From: Mesorhizobium loti CJ3sym
Lineage (GTDB): Bacteria; Pseudomonadota; Alphaproteobacteria; Rhizobiales; Rhizobiaceae
Reading direction: 5' to 3'
Length of the DNA: 64,000 bases
Assembly (NCBI RefSeq): GCF_000472785.1
Contig: NZ_KI421462.1
Span: forward strand, 214,298-278,297
The position numbers were made by a program, and so were the translations under genes. This document shows, one piece after another, positions 8,691 to 17,600 of the stretch (position 1 is its first letter; each line of letters opens with the position of its first letter). A model generated the notes under the pieces. The model saw only the letters and a program-made list of their open reading frames with translations. It was not told the origin of the DNA and did no database searches.

Positions 8691-9794
8691 AGATTTGAGC
8701 AGACTTGGGCGTGGCGGCGCTCCGACAACGATCCGCGACACATATCCGAGGTTGCGCGCAATACTGCGAATTGCCATCGCTATGACGACAATCGCCACTC
8801 CAAGCACAGTTGCGAAGGCGATTCTGGTCGCGAGATTCCAGACTTCTCCAAACTGTATCAAATCCATGAGACGAAACACGGCACCCTGGACCAGGTAAAG
8901 CAGCAGCGTGCTCTGACCAAGCTGCACCGCGACAAAGCGAGCTACTCTAGTCGAATAGACAAGTCTCCAGCATTGGAACATAGACTGCATTGCTACCGCA
9001 GAAGCCGCCAAAGATCCAGAGAACATCAGAAAAACTTGTTTAGCTGACTGTTCATCATGAATTAAAACGAGATTGTTGTAGGCATAAGTCTCCTTGCCCC
9101 ACCCGAGGAAGCATATGAAAGCCGCTATCGAAAATAAGACAACAAAAATCGATTTGTAACGCCAGATGACGCCATTCTGCCATCCGATCGGCTGGGCAAA
9201 CAGGAACCCTAAACAATAAAATGGGTAAGTGTATTTTAACAACGGGGTTATTGATAACGTGATGGGTGCGAATGCGACCGCAATTGCAGATGCGCTTATG
9301 ATCCACATCGATAGACGGTTGAACGTTGTAAGAACTCTAATCAGAACGAACGAAATAAATGCGGCCCATATGAACCAGTAAGTTCCAATAACTTCCGTCG
9401 ACAAATCTAACAGAGTATCAGTCAAACTCTTCGTTGGAAAAATAACGGCGGACTTTAACGTCCAAATCAACGTACACCAAAATAGCATTGGCAGTAGTAG
9501 CTGCATTGCCCGCTCACCGACACCCTGGGTGAACGATTTTCGCAAAATTGCCCCAGAAGAAAGGTATCCGCTTATCGCCATAAATAGAGGCATATGAAAC
9601 ATGTAGATCGACTTGAAATACGGCGACAGCCAGAAAGCGTCGGTGCCCTGGTAGATTAAATACTGTAACAAGTGCCCAATTATCACCAAAGTAATGAGTA
9701 TGCCTTTGGCGAAATCAAAGCTTAGGTCTCGGTTGTTTGTCCCTGCTGGGCACGAGCCGTGTCCCTTCGCTCCGGCTCTTATGTGATCAAGCAT
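8673..9794 (-). CDS. nolL: NolL/NodX-type O-acetyltransferase (acyltransferase-3 family)
   Basis: A 373-residue integral membrane protein with about ten helices, family acyltransferase 3. The typical start of the domain is present: LSFDFAKGILITLVIIGHLLQY with the conserved His near residue 41, followed by MFHMPLFMAISGYLSSG. In Mesorhizobium NolL acetylates the fucose on the reducing end of the Nod factor; NodX acetylates the reducing glucosamine. The two cannot be told apart here, but size and genus context favour NolL. GGAG precedes the ATG. It lies downstream of a dead nodA and a good nod box, which probably drives it. Confidence 0.7.
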   Translation of the reverse strand: MLDHIRAGAKGHGSCPAGTNNRDLSFDFAKGILITLVIIGHLLQYLIYQGTDAFWLSPYFKSIYMFHMPLFMAISGYLSSGAILRKSFTQGVGERAMQLLLPMLFWCTLIWTLKSAVIFPTKSLTDTLLDLSTEVIGTYWFIWAAFISFVLIRVLTTFNRLSMWIISASAIAVAFAPITLSITPLLKYTYPFYCLGFLFAQPIGWQNGVIWRYKSIFVVLFSIAAFICFLGWGKETYAYNNLVLIHDEQSAKQVFLMFSGSLAASAVAMQSMFQCWRLVYSTRVARFVAVQLGQSTLLLYLVQGAVFRLMDLIQFGEVWNLATRIAFATVLGVAIVVIAMAIRSIARNLGYVSRIVVGAPPRPSLLKSQSVIN

Positions 9795-9924
9795 CAGACT
9801 CCAGCCTATCTGTTGCAGTTGCTACTTGCCGTTTCTGGGCACGGCGAGCGCGGTGCAAAGGATCGAAAATCACGCGGATCGCGGCGTGGTATGGAGGGCC
9901 GATTGGCTGCAACCGAGCGGACAA

Positions 9925-10419
9925 AATCCCAGTGCCTGATCGCAAACCTCGAGCGCATTGGCGGTCGCGATCATGTGTGGCGATGCGAACGCCCGGCACT
10001 ATGGTCGTCTGGCCGTCTCTGCAGAACCTCTCAAGATGGTTTCGCAGCGGGTGCCGAACCATGCCAAAAGCGAATGGAATGCCACGCTGCTGCAGCACCG
10101 GACGCATGACGCGGATAGAATGGCTCATTCCGAGTCTCTCAAGATCGGGGTGCATCCTGTACGATCCGAGTTTGCCTACCAAGAAATCAACCTCGCCAAC
10201 CGTGAAGAAATGGCGCAGCAGGTCCTAGTGAGCTGCTACGCCGTGCACATCAGAGCCGATTGCGCGAACCTTCGGCCCTGCACCGGCCCAGCTACTACCG
10301 CCTGAAAGCCCCTGTCGCCCATGGGCCTTTTGGAAGAAGGCGGAGAGTTCGACATGACCGGCTACTTGCAAGTCATTTCCCAGCACACGCTGCAGAAGCA
10401 GTGGCGTGGTCGGGCGCAT
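9925..10419 (-). pseudogene. nodA, frameshifted copy
   Basis: Starting at the ATG at 10419 the frame matches NodA for about 65 residues (HVELSAFFQKAHG, SSWAGAGPKVRAIGSDVHGVAAH), then shifts. A second frame continues with VGKLGSYRMHPDLERLGMSHSIRVM and PFAFGMVRHPLRNHLERFC, which matches the middle of NodA up to the RIAT region; the last ~45 residues are absent. It sits between a good nod box and the nolL-like gene, where an intact nodA would be expected. It cannot give a working acyltransferase. Confidence 0.85.
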
Positions 10420-10454
10420 GCCAAGTGCGGTCATCTATGCAGCGCCCTGGAAGT

Positions 10455-10499
10455 TTGGTAAAATCGATTGTTTAGATCGCGAGCATCCACGCTATGGAT
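10455..10499 (-). promoter_or_regulatory. nod box driving nodA relic and nolL-like gene
   Basis: Reads, on the minus strand, ATCCATAGCGTGGATG then GATCTAAACAATCGATTTT and ACCAA, a near-perfect nod box. It is almost identical to the one before the intact nodA at 24114. It points leftward, and nodD2 starts 12 bases away on the other side, so NodD bound here can serve both directions. Confidence 0.9.
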
Positions 10500-10510
10500 A
10501 AGTGAAAGCC

Positions 10511-11455
10511 ATGCGCTTCAAAGGCCTTGATCTGAATCTTCTCGTCGTGCTCGACGCACTGCTGACCGAGCGGACCCTCACGGCGGCGGCAAGCAGCATC
10601 AACCTTAGTCAGCCGGCCATGAGCGCGGCCGTCGCCCGGCTGCGCGACTATTTCAACGATGAACTGTTTACGACGAGCGGCCGCGAACGTGTTCTAACCC
10701 CGCGTGCGGAAACACTCGCCCCCGCAGTTCGCAGCGCACTCTTGCAAATCCAGTGCTCGATTATCTCTTGGGATCCGTTTAATCCGGCTCAATCCGATCG
10801 CCGTTTCAGGATCATTCTTTCCGATTTCGCCACACTCGTGTTTTTTGAAAAGGTCGTGGAGCGGGTTGCAAGCGAAGCACCCGCCGTCAGCTTCGAATTG
10901 TTGCCTATCGACGACGACCCCGATGAGCTTCTCCGGCGCGGTGACGTCGATTTTCTGATTTTTCCAGAATTGTTCATGTCAAGTGCCCATCCAAGAGCGG
11001 CGCTGTTCGACGACACGCTCGTGTGCGTGGGCTGCTCCACGAACAAGCAGCTACCACGGCAGCTTACATTCGAGAGATACATGTCGATGAGGCACGTTGC
11101 GGTCAAGTTCGGGCGGACGCTGAAGCCCTCCATCGAGGAACAGTTTTTTCTTGAGCATGGTCTCAAGAGACGTGTCGAGATCGTTGTGCAGGCCTTTAGC
11201 ATGATCCCGCCGATGGTCTCAGGCACAGCTCGTATAGCGACCATGCCCTTCCGGCTGGTTCAGCATTTCAAAAAAACCTTCCCCCTGCGGATCATCCACC
11301 TTCCGCTGCCGCTTCCCGCATTCACCGAGGCCGTTCAATGGCCCGCCCTTCACAACAGTGATCCGGCAAGCATCTGGCTGCGAGAGATATTGCTACAGGA
11401 GGCGTCTCGAATGACTTCTCCGGGGGACGCCAAAAGGCGCCCTAAGCAGCCCTAA
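10511..11455 (+). CDS. nodD: NodD, LysR-type activator (copy 2)
   Basis: A 314-residue NodD starting MRFKGLDLNLLVVLDALL at the ATG; an in-frame GTG nine bases upstream is a less likely start because all NodD proteins begin at this methionine. HTH at residues ~20-42, inducer-binding domain to the end. It differs from NodD1 mainly in the ligand domain (for example KFGRTLKPS against RVGGAQMPS) and carries about 13 extra C-terminal residues (SPGDAKRRPKQP). Two NodD copies with different ligand domains usually broaden the flavonoid range. It is transcribed away from the nod box that controls the nolL-like gene. Confidence 0.95.
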   Translation: MRFKGLDLNLLVVLDALLTERTLTAAASSINLSQPAMSAAVARLRDYFNDELFTTSGRERVLTPRAETLAPAVRSALLQIQCSIISWDPFNPAQSDRRFRIILSDFATLVFFEKVVERVASEAPAVSFELLPIDDDPDELLRRGDVDFLIFPELFMSSAHPRAALFDDTLVCVGCSTNKQLPRQLTFERYMSMRHVAVKFGRTLKPSIEEQFFLEHGLKRRVEIVVQAFSMIPPMVSGTARIATMPFRLVQHFKKTFPLRIIHLPLPLPAFTEAVQWPALHNSDPASIWLREILLQEASRMTSPGDAKRRPKQP

Positions 11456-11469
11456 TTTACTCCCGCGTC

Positions 11470-12282
11470 TCACGCCGGCACTCGCGTCAATAGCCCGTGT
11501 CGGAAGAGAGCGATGCTCGCGGCAATTGCGCCTGCGAGGTCGTCCAGCGGGTGGGCTGCGTCGACAAACGGTGCGAATGAGAAGGGCCCCCCATAGCCGC
11601 CATCAAGCAGCGCCCGGATCTGGCTGCCATTGTCGGAACCGACTAGGACGCGATCCGGGTAAATCCAGTGGATCGGATCGTTCACGCTTGAAATGTGGAC
11701 GAGACCGGTCAGCTCGGAGGAGAAGAACGCCTCCCCGGCAAGCGTGTGGTGGAACGTGTCGTGCACGAGGCGGAAGACGGATTGGCCATCAATGGCGGCA
11801 ATGGCCTTAGCCGCTTCGTTCTTCGATCGAAGCGAGCAGGTCCGGAAGCCCAGCGGCTCGATGAGACCGATCAGACCGCGCGACTGGAGGATCGGCTTGA
11901 GCGCCTTCAAGGCGACGCGGAGATCGCCCCGGCGCTCGACATTGGCGGGCCAGGAGCCGCCGTTGACCGGCACCAGCATGAGCGCCGTGGCTCCGCAGGC
12001 CGCTGCATAATCGGCGAGCTTGCTCGCCTCGGCCCTGCGGGCGGGCGTCCACTCATTGAAGCGCTGGAGGGCATTGACGGAAATAATCCCAACGCCTGTG
12101 TCGGCGGCCGCAGACCGGACGTCCGCCGCCGGCTCGCCGCGTGCCATAGCATTGCTGCCCGGTTGGCCGCGGATCTGGACATCGGTTAGGCCCTGGTCGC
12201 GGGCAAAAGCGAAAAGTGCCCTGACGTCAAGTCCGGGCGTCGCCATATAATCGAGTGCAAAGCGGGGCGATGCTTGGCGCAT
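11470..12282 (-). CDS. Sugar-phosphate isomerase/epimerase family TIM-barrel protein
   Basis: A 270-residue protein of the xylose-isomerase-like TIM-barrel (AP endonuclease 2) superfamily. Visible features: a strand-rich repeat pattern, LIGLIEPLGF near residue 145 with the metal-ligand Glu, and LVHDTFHH near 180 with Asp/His ligands, then HISSVND. The ATG at 12282 follows GGAAGGAAAG; a longer frame to 12372 lacks a ribosome site. Relatives include IolI (inositol catabolism) and MocC (rhizopine catabolism), which would suit a rhizobium, but the exact substrate is not shown. It is convergent with nodD2, 14 bases apart. Confidence 0.75.
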   Translation of the reverse strand: MRQASPRFALDYMATPGLDVRALFAFARDQGLTDVQIRGQPGSNAMARGEPAADVRSAAADTGVGIISVNALQRFNEWTPARRAEASKLADYAAACGATALMLVPVNGGSWPANVERRGDLRVALKALKPILQSRGLIGLIEPLGFRTCSLRSKNEAAKAIAAIDGQSVFRLVHDTFHHTLAGEAFFSSELTGLVHISSVNDPIHWIYPDRVLVGSDNGSQIRALLDGGYGGPFSFAPFVDAAHPLDDLAGAIAASIALFRHGLLTRVPA

Positions 12283-12577
12283 GGCTTGGCTTTCCTTCCA
12301 TGAAACGGGCGTCATTCTCGGCTGACTGGCTTCTACCGTGCGTTGATTAGCGAGGGCCGATATGATGGGCATGAGCGAGGCGAGGCAGTCGTACTCACGT
12401 TTCTCTCACGCTATGTTTTTCTCTCATTTATGAGCCGACGTTCACCCAAACGGCGGTGCCGCGCCTCCTGAGACATGGCTTGAATAGGTGCAATGACCGA
12501 ACTGGCTCGCAGCCATCCAACTGCTTTCGCAAGGTACCCGCCAACCCTGAAAGATGCCCAATCGATCAGATTCAAAG

Positions 12578-13228
12578 TCAGGCAGCAGGGTGTTTCGCCA
12601 GAGCGAGGCCGACGCCCAGCGCGATCATCGCGCCGCCTGACGCCTCCCTCAGGCGGCGGATCAACCCGGGACGCGCTGCCGCGCCGTCTTGAATGCCGCT
12701 GGCCACGACGGCAACCACGATGTCGGCGAGCGTGTTGAGCGCAATGGACACGGAGCCAAGCACCGCGAATTGCAGAGCTACGAGCCCTGCGCTCGGATTC
12801 ACGAACTGCGGAATGAAGGCGAGGAAGAAGACTGCCGTCTTCGGGTTGAGCGCCTCGACCAGTACCCCTTCACGAAACGCCCGCCGGGGTCCGACTGGAC
12901 CCACTGCGGCGCCGTCATCGCCGCCAGTCGCTCCCTTGAGGCGGGCGGCTTGAAAGGTGCGAAAGCCGAGCCAGACGAGGTAGACCGCGCCGAACAGCTT
13001 TAATGCGGAGAACAGTTCCGAGCTCTCGAGCACGATCGCGGAAACACCTAAGCTTGCGGCGAGGACGTGGATCATGCCCCCCAACCCCGTGCCGAAGCTG
13101 GAAGCGATACCTTCCCGACGACCACCGGCGAGCGTGCGCGCGGCAACGTAGAAGATGCCCGGACCGGGGGTGATGGCGAGCACGGAGGCCGCGGCGAGGT
13201 ACAGGGCGAGTGGGGTCAGTTCTGGCAT
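12578..13228 (-). CDS. LysE/RhtB family amino-acid exporter
   Basis: A 216-residue membrane protein with six predicted helices. The N-terminus has the family signature ASVLAITPGPGIFYVAAR, then GLGGMIHVLAASLG, and the loop NPKTAVFFLAFIPQFV near residue 130. Such exporters remove basic or hydrophilic amino acids (lysine, homoserine, threonine). It follows the PaiB-like gene by 27 bases on the same strand, and a MocR regulator lies further upstream, a grouping common in proteobacteria where MocR controls an exporter. Confidence 0.9.
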   Translation of the reverse strand: MPELTPLALYLAAASVLAITPGPGIFYVAARTLAGGRREGIASSFGTGLGGMIHVLAASLGVSAIVLESSELFSALKLFGAVYLVWLGFRTFQAARLKGATGGDDGAAVGPVGPRRAFREGVLVEALNPKTAVFFLAFIPQFVNPSAGLVALQFAVLGSVSIALNTLADIVVAVVASGIQDGAAARPGLIRRLREASGGAMIALGVGLALAKHPAA

Positions 13229-13255
13229 GATGGTCGATTCCGACGAAGTTCATGA

Positions 13256-13879
13256 TTATTTTGGGATGAGAGCGGCGACGTCGCGGTCAGATGCCCGCTC
13301 GCTCGCCGCAAGGCCCGCCGCCACGCCAGCGCGGTCGGCCGCGTTCCGGTTCTGGCTCATTTTGCGCTTGCCCTCCAACCTCGTGATTGGCATGCGCAGG
13401 CCGACGATTCCGCGGAGTTGCGCCTGTACAAAATCCGGCGGCGCGTCCGACACGGCCCAAGGCGAGGCGCGCTCGCCCTCGTGGTGGTCGGTCAGCCGAT
13501 TCACGACGTCCAGCAGTCTTCCCGCATCCTCGAAGAACTCGACCGGGCCATAGGCGTGGACGGCGACGTAATTCCAGGTCGGGACGACCTTCCCGGTTTC
13601 CCGCTTGGTCGCATACCATGCCGGCGTCACGTAAGCGTCCGGCCCCATGAAGATGGCCAAGCCGTCGCCCAGCGGCGGAACACGGCACTGGGGATTGGCC
13701 TTCGCCAGGTGCCCGTAGATCACGCCGTGCTCGCCCTCGTTCTCGTTAAGGAAGAGGGGCAGTGGCGTTGCGAGCGGCCCTTCCGCCGTGACGGTAACGA
13801 AGTTCGCCAGCAGCGCCGCGCGAATGGTCGCGCGCAGGCATTCCTTGTCGTCGTCGCGGAAAGCGGGAGGGATGTACAT
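13256..13879 (-). CDS. PaiB-like FMN-binding protein
   Basis: A 207-residue protein starting MYIPPAFRDDD, the family hallmark of PaiB (FMN-binding negative transcriptional regulator). Further motifs are GPLATPLPLFL, YGHLAKANPQ and the WNYVAVHAYGPVEFF segment near residue 125. It has a split-barrel flavin fold; whether it truly regulates transcription is unsettled for most members. It is probably co-transcribed with the LysE gene downstream. The nodB operon lies between it and the MocR gene. Confidence 0.88.
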   Translation of the reverse strand: MYIPPAFRDDDKECLRATIRAALLANFVTVTAEGPLATPLPLFLNENEGEHGVIYGHLAKANPQCRVPPLGDGLAIFMGPDAYVTPAWYATKRETGKVVPTWNYVAVHAYGPVEFFEDAGRLLDVVNRLTDHHEGERASPWAVSDAPPDFVQAQLRGIVGLRMPITRLEGKRKMSQNRNAADRAGVAAGLAASERASDRDVAALIPK

Positions 13880-14376
13880 CGCGAAACTCCTTGCGTTACC
13901 AAGTCAGGTATCGGCAAGCTGGCCTGCTGGAAACAGCCAGTCAGAAGCTATTGAGGTAGTCCAGTTGATGAAAGATGGCATCGCGCGCCGGATCAGAGCA
14001 CCGGAATCCCCGGTGCCGGTCCACGGTATGCGAATTGCTTGCCAAACCTTTTCGACGCAGCCAGCGATCCCGCAGGGTCGCGCTATGTGAGCCTGCGGCA
14101 AGCCCAATGAAATCGATCCAACGCGAAGTGAACCATACATTCAAACAATCGTCGAAGAGTGAACCTACCGGCGGTGCTGGGCCATGCCGAGGGCGTGCGC
14201 GGGTCCTCATCGTAGCAGCTGACAACAGACGTCTACGCTTAGCCAACTGTCGGAGCCGACCAGTTCGTCCGATGTCAACGAAGTGCTTGTTCGCAGGGCG
14301 TAAACGGCCTGTAAGCCTTCATAAGCGAGACCACACAGGTACTGGCTGGGAAAGCAGGTCCATGCGATCTCGCATT
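13880..14376. other. Intergenic stretch with no recognised gene
   Basis: About 500 bases between nodB and the PaiB-like gene. The minus strand has frames such as RWIDFIGLAAGSHSATLRD and DPARDAIFHQLDYLNSF, which look partly protein-like but match no family I recognise and shift frame near 14100. Possibly an eroded gene at the junction where the nodB module entered. Confidence 0.35.
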
Positions 14377-15036
14377 TCAGTGATGTTCTGGAAGCGAGCG
14401 AATTTCATATCCGCAGGCATCTAATGCAGGAATCAGATTGGACAGCGCCATAACGGTCTGGTTGCGCAGACTGGCTTGAGTGCTCCGTGTCGACTCGTCG
14501 GGAGGGCATCCGTCGTGCAAGAGCACGATTGCGCCGGGGCGTACCGAGGCGAGCACTGCATCGACGATCGCGTCGGTGCCGGGGCGCGACCAGTCTCTTG
14601 GGTCGATCGACCAATGAAGGGCCGCCAGCCCTGCGATCTCTGAGGCAGTGAGCACTTCTTCGCTCCAGGCGCCGTATGGCGCGCGAATGTAGCGGATCGA
14701 GGCCTGCGGGCATGCTAGCATGATGGCCTGGTTCGCCTCAAATACCTCACGTTGCACTTCGCCCAAGCCGCACTTGGACAGGTCCGGATGAGACATCGTG
14801 TGGTTGCCTACCTCATGCCCTTCTGCGATCATTCGCTGGATGAGATCCGGATGCTCTGCGGCGTAAGCACCAATGACGAAGAATGTCGCTGGCACCCGAT
14901 TTTGCGCCAGCACATCGAGTATCTGTGGTGTGAAACATGGATTTGGACCGTCGTCAAACGTCAGATAGACGCTTCGACGCCCGGTGCCGTCAGCGCATTC
15001 ACTCTGCACCTCCCATCTGTCATCGAGACGTCTCAT
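14377..15036 (-). CDS. nodB: NodB, chitooligosaccharide deacetylase
   Basis: A 219-residue polysaccharide deacetylase (NodB homology domain). It removes the N-acetyl group from the non-reducing end of the chitin oligomer made by NodC so NodA can attach the fatty acid. Motif 1 is YLTFDDGPNP near residue 25 (catalytic base Asp and metal Asp), motif 2 is HEVGNHTMSHPDL near 75 (metal His pair), motif 3 is IRAPYGAWS near 115, and the late motifs ALHWSIDPRDW and IVLLHDG are present. Its start overlaps the stop of a nodA tail relic by four bases. It has its own nod box and is not linked to nodACIJ. Confidence 0.97.
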   Translation of the reverse strand: MRRLDDRWEVQSECADGTGRRSVYLTFDDGPNPCFTPQILDVLAQNRVPATFFVIGAYAAEHPDLIQRMIAEGHEVGNHTMSHPDLSKCGLGEVQREVFEANQAIMLACPQASIRYIRAPYGAWSEEVLTASEIAGLAALHWSIDPRDWSRPGTDAIVDAVLASVRPGAIVLLHDGCPPDESTRSTQASLRNQTVMALSNLIPALDACGYEIRSLPEHH

Positions 15037-15092
15037 AGCTGCGAACCCTTGCGGTCAATTGTTGTACCGGTCGGCCATTCGCAATCGGCATA
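15033..15092 (-). pseudogene. nodA 3' tail relic
   Basis: The frame ending at 15033 reads CEWPTGTTIDRKGSQL, matching the last residues of NodA (SEWPAGTLIDRNGPEL). It overlaps the nodB start by ATGA, so the ancestral nodAB junction is preserved. Upstream of it the frame has no NodA similarity. Translation of the remnant could still help couple nodB. Confidence 0.75.
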
Positions 15093-15316
15093 ACCCCGAT
15101 CCTTGAGGTAGGGGCCTACGCTATCGGAGGGAGCTTGTCGCGAAGAGCCGACGCGATGCAGCTTGCCCCGATCACCGATGTACCTGGTCGAAAAGGGGAT
15201 CGGCTCGCTTGATGTTCGGCGCAGACCACACCAGAAAATGCTCCTCGGAGCCAACGCATGCATCGACAATCTCCTTAGGGCTGCATCCTTGAATTCTTCC
15301 TATGGGACGTTCTGTC

Positions 15317-15365
15317 GAATCGGCAAAATCGATTGTTTCGATGACAAGCATCCACGTTGCGGATA
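15317..15365 (-). promoter_or_regulatory. nod box driving nodB
   Basis: On the minus strand: CTATCCGCAACGTGGATG, then GTCATCGAAACAATCGATTT and TGCCGATTC. Good match to the consensus in both halves. It lies about 280 bases upstream of nodB, with only the nodA tail relic between. A nodD relic starts just beyond it on the plus strand. Confidence 0.88.
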
Positions 15366-15370
15366 GATGA

Positions 15371-15535
15371 GACAAAGGCTTGGATCGCGCGCAACCTCAC
15401 GGCGGCAGCAGCATCAACCTTAGTCAGCCGGCCATGAGCGCGGCCGTCGCCCGGTCGCGCGACTATTTCAACGATGAACTGTTTATGATGAGCGGCCGCG
15501 AATGCGTTCTAACCCGCGTGCGGAACCGTCAGCGT
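15371..15535 (+). pseudogene. nodD 5' relic beside the nodB nod box
   Basis: The frame contains SSINLSQPAMSAAVAR and DYFNDELFMMSGRECVLT, i.e. NodD residues ~25-70, with a small deletion before it (NLTAAA joined to SSINL out of register) and a break after VLT. The rest of nodD is missing: the DNA runs directly into the 3' end of the MocR gene on the other strand. Confidence 0.85.
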
Positions 15536-15536
15536 C

Positions 15537-17006
15537 TCAGAGTCGAGCGACGACGTCGCGCAGCATCTCGACGCCTTTTTCGATCTGCCGGATGCTCAGG
15601 GCGGAATAGCCCATGACAAGCCCGACGCGGTCGGCTTCGCCTGCTCCCGACTGCCGATGATAAAGCGGCGAAATCGGGTGCAGACCCAGACCCGCGTATT
15701 GGGCAGCTTCGACCAACGCCGTTTCACGCGATCGCGGCAGGTCGTTGAACCATATGACGACGTGCAGTCCAGCCTCTGCCCCCTGGACGGCGATCCGACC
15801 TTGAAAACTCCGCTTCAGGGCGGTCAGCAATGCCTCCCGGCGCTCGCCGTTGATGCGGCGCACGCGGCGCACATGGCTTTCATAGCCACCGCTCTCGATC
15901 AGAGAGGCCAATGACTCCTGCCCCGCCATCGGAGAATGCCGGTCGGCAAGCTGCTTGGCGGTTTCGAAAACCTGCAGGAATTCCGCCGGGACGACGAGAT
16001 AACCGATCCGCAGCATCGGCGAGAGCGTCTTTGAGATGGTGCCGAGGTAGATGACGGCCCCATGATCCTCGAGGCTATGCAGCGGGGGAACGGGGCTGAT
16101 ATCGTAGCGATATTCGCTGTCGTAGTCGTCCTCGATGACATAGGCGCCCTGCTCCCGCGCCCATTCCAGAAGCTGATGCCGCCGCGGGATCGGCATGACG
16201 CCGCCGAGCGGAAACTGATGCGAGGGCGTCACATAGGCCAGCCGGGCCGCGACCCCCGCCAGTTGCTCCGTTTGCATGCCGTGATCGTCAACCTCGACGG
16301 GAACGGGCGTGGCACCTGTACTGGCAAAGACCTGGCGCGCCATCCTGTAGCAGGGGTCCTCGATGACGAAGCTGTCCCCGGGGTCGAGCAGCAGGCGCGC
16401 GCAGAGATCGAGGCCCTGCTGCGAACCATTGACGATGACGATCTGCTCGGGGTCGCAGCGCACAGTACGGGCGCGCCAGAGATAGCCCTGAAGCGCTTGG
16501 CGGAGCCGGCTCGAACCGCACGGATCGTCATAGGCGAGCCGTGCCGGCCGCTGCGCCATCGCCGCGTTCATCGCGCGCTTCCAAACCGATGCGGGGAAAT
16601 CTGAGGGCGCCAGGACGCCATATCGGAAATCAACCTTCAGCGTGTTCGGCAGGTAATCCGGCCAGCGCGGAGTACCACGCAGCCGTTCGCCATAGCTTGA
16701 CAAGTGAACCGGGCCGAACCGTTTTGGGGGATTGGCGGTCAGCTCATGTCCCAGGAGTGAGGATGCGACACGAGGGCGCGCGCCTTGACGGATGTCGATG
16801 AAACCTTCCGCGGCCAGCTGCTCGTAGGCGACGGTGACGGTCGTTCGCGAGACTCCAAGTTCCTCGGCGAGACCACGGGAGGACGGCAGCTGGCTGCCGG
16901 TGCCGTAAACGCCTCTGAGGATCTGCTCGCGAAGCGCTTCGTAGATCTGGCGCGCCCCCATGCCATGCGAGCGGGTTGAAGCACCGGGACCTGGAGACTG
17001 GACCAT
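15537..17006 (-). CDS. MocR/PdxR-type regulator (GntR HTH fused to aminotransferase fold)
   Basis: A 489-residue protein. Residues ~18-80 form a GntR winged helix (QIYEALREQILRG, LAEELGVSRTTVTVAYEQL); the rest is a fold-type I aminotransferase domain with the PLP lysine in LGTISKTLSPMLRIGY near residue 322 and the YVTPSHQFPLGG segment. Such proteins sense PLP or an amino acid-like ligand. The ATG at 17006 has AGGA upstream. An inverted repeat just upstream is a likely operator. PaiB and LysE genes downstream on the same strand are probable targets, now separated by the nodB operon. Confidence 0.9.
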   Translation of the reverse strand: MVQSPGPGASTRSHGMGARQIYEALREQILRGVYGTGSQLPSSRGLAEELGVSRTTVTVAYEQLAAEGFIDIRQGARPRVASSLLGHELTANPPKRFGPVHLSSYGERLRGTPRWPDYLPNTLKVDFRYGVLAPSDFPASVWKRAMNAAMAQRPARLAYDDPCGSSRLRQALQGYLWRARTVRCDPEQIVIVNGSQQGLDLCARLLLDPGDSFVIEDPCYRMARQVFASTGATPVPVEVDDHGMQTEQLAGVAARLAYVTPSHQFPLGGVMPIPRRHQLLEWAREQGAYVIEDDYDSEYRYDISPVPPLHSLEDHGAVIYLGTISKTLSPMLRIGYLVVPAEFLQVFETAKQLADRHSPMAGQESLASLIESGGYESHVRRVRRINGERREALLTALKRSFQGRIAVQGAEAGLHVVIWFNDLPRSRETALVEAAQYAGLGLHPISPLYHRQSGAGEADRVGLVMGYSALSIRQIEKGVEMLRDVVARL

Positions 17007-17019
17007 TTCTTTTCCTGCC

Positions 17020-17045
17020 AACTGGACATTCCATATCAACCAGTT
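17020..17045. promoter_or_regulatory. Inverted repeat upstream of MocR gene, possible operator
   Basis: AACTGG at 17020 and CCAGTT at 17040 form an inverted repeat with a 14-base AT-rich spacer, 14 bases upstream of the MocR start. MocR proteins typically bind such spaced half-sites near their own gene. Autoregulation is an inference. Confidence 0.45.
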
Positions 17046-17127
17046 TGCAGCCACTCCTTCCGAAAGCCAAGAGCACGTCTGAAGCCGATGCCCGAGACCG
17101 CAATCCAAGACCGGAAAGTGGCACATC

Positions 17128-17600
17128 TGCGAACGATGCCAAATTCGGCTTCGCTACCCGCGCGATCCATCACCGGCTACGATCCGGCTGGTTTTCCCAA
17201 TGCCGTTCAACCACGCGCCTTCCTGAACTCGACCCACGATTGAAAGTGTCGCGGCGAATGAGGTCGCAGCCTTGGCGGCGCAATCCTCGGCGACGCGGAA
17301 CCCCTCCACACGCTGTACGAAACCGCCGTGCGCTACATCACCGGCGCGGCGCTCCCGACTATGTCGGCCTTCCTGGTTCTGCGCGGGCTGAAAAGGACTC
17401 TCACGCTTCGCATGGAATGGCACAGCACCACGGCGCTTGCAATCGCGCAGGCGCGCGACGGGCATTCGGCCGTGGGTTGGGTGAGCTCCCCTTCCTCGAC
17501 TCGCATCCCGATCAGGCGATTGCCCGAAAGCAGATGTCGGGCATCGCCAACGCTAACCGCGCGGGTGGCCTTGACCAACAGATCTCGAGTCCTGAAGAAA
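17128..17600 (+). pseudogene. Cys/Met metabolism PLP enzyme (methionine gamma-lyase type), relic
   Basis: Fragments in different frames spell parts of a gamma-lyase family enzyme: KFGFATRAIHH at the start, then EPLHTLYETAVRYI, MSAFLVLRGLK with LTLRMEWHSTTALAIAQ, and finally PFLDSHPDQAIARKQMSG. The central PLP-lysine part is absent, and there are several frameshifts. It is divergent from the MocR gene, so it may once have been one of its targets. Confidence 0.75.
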
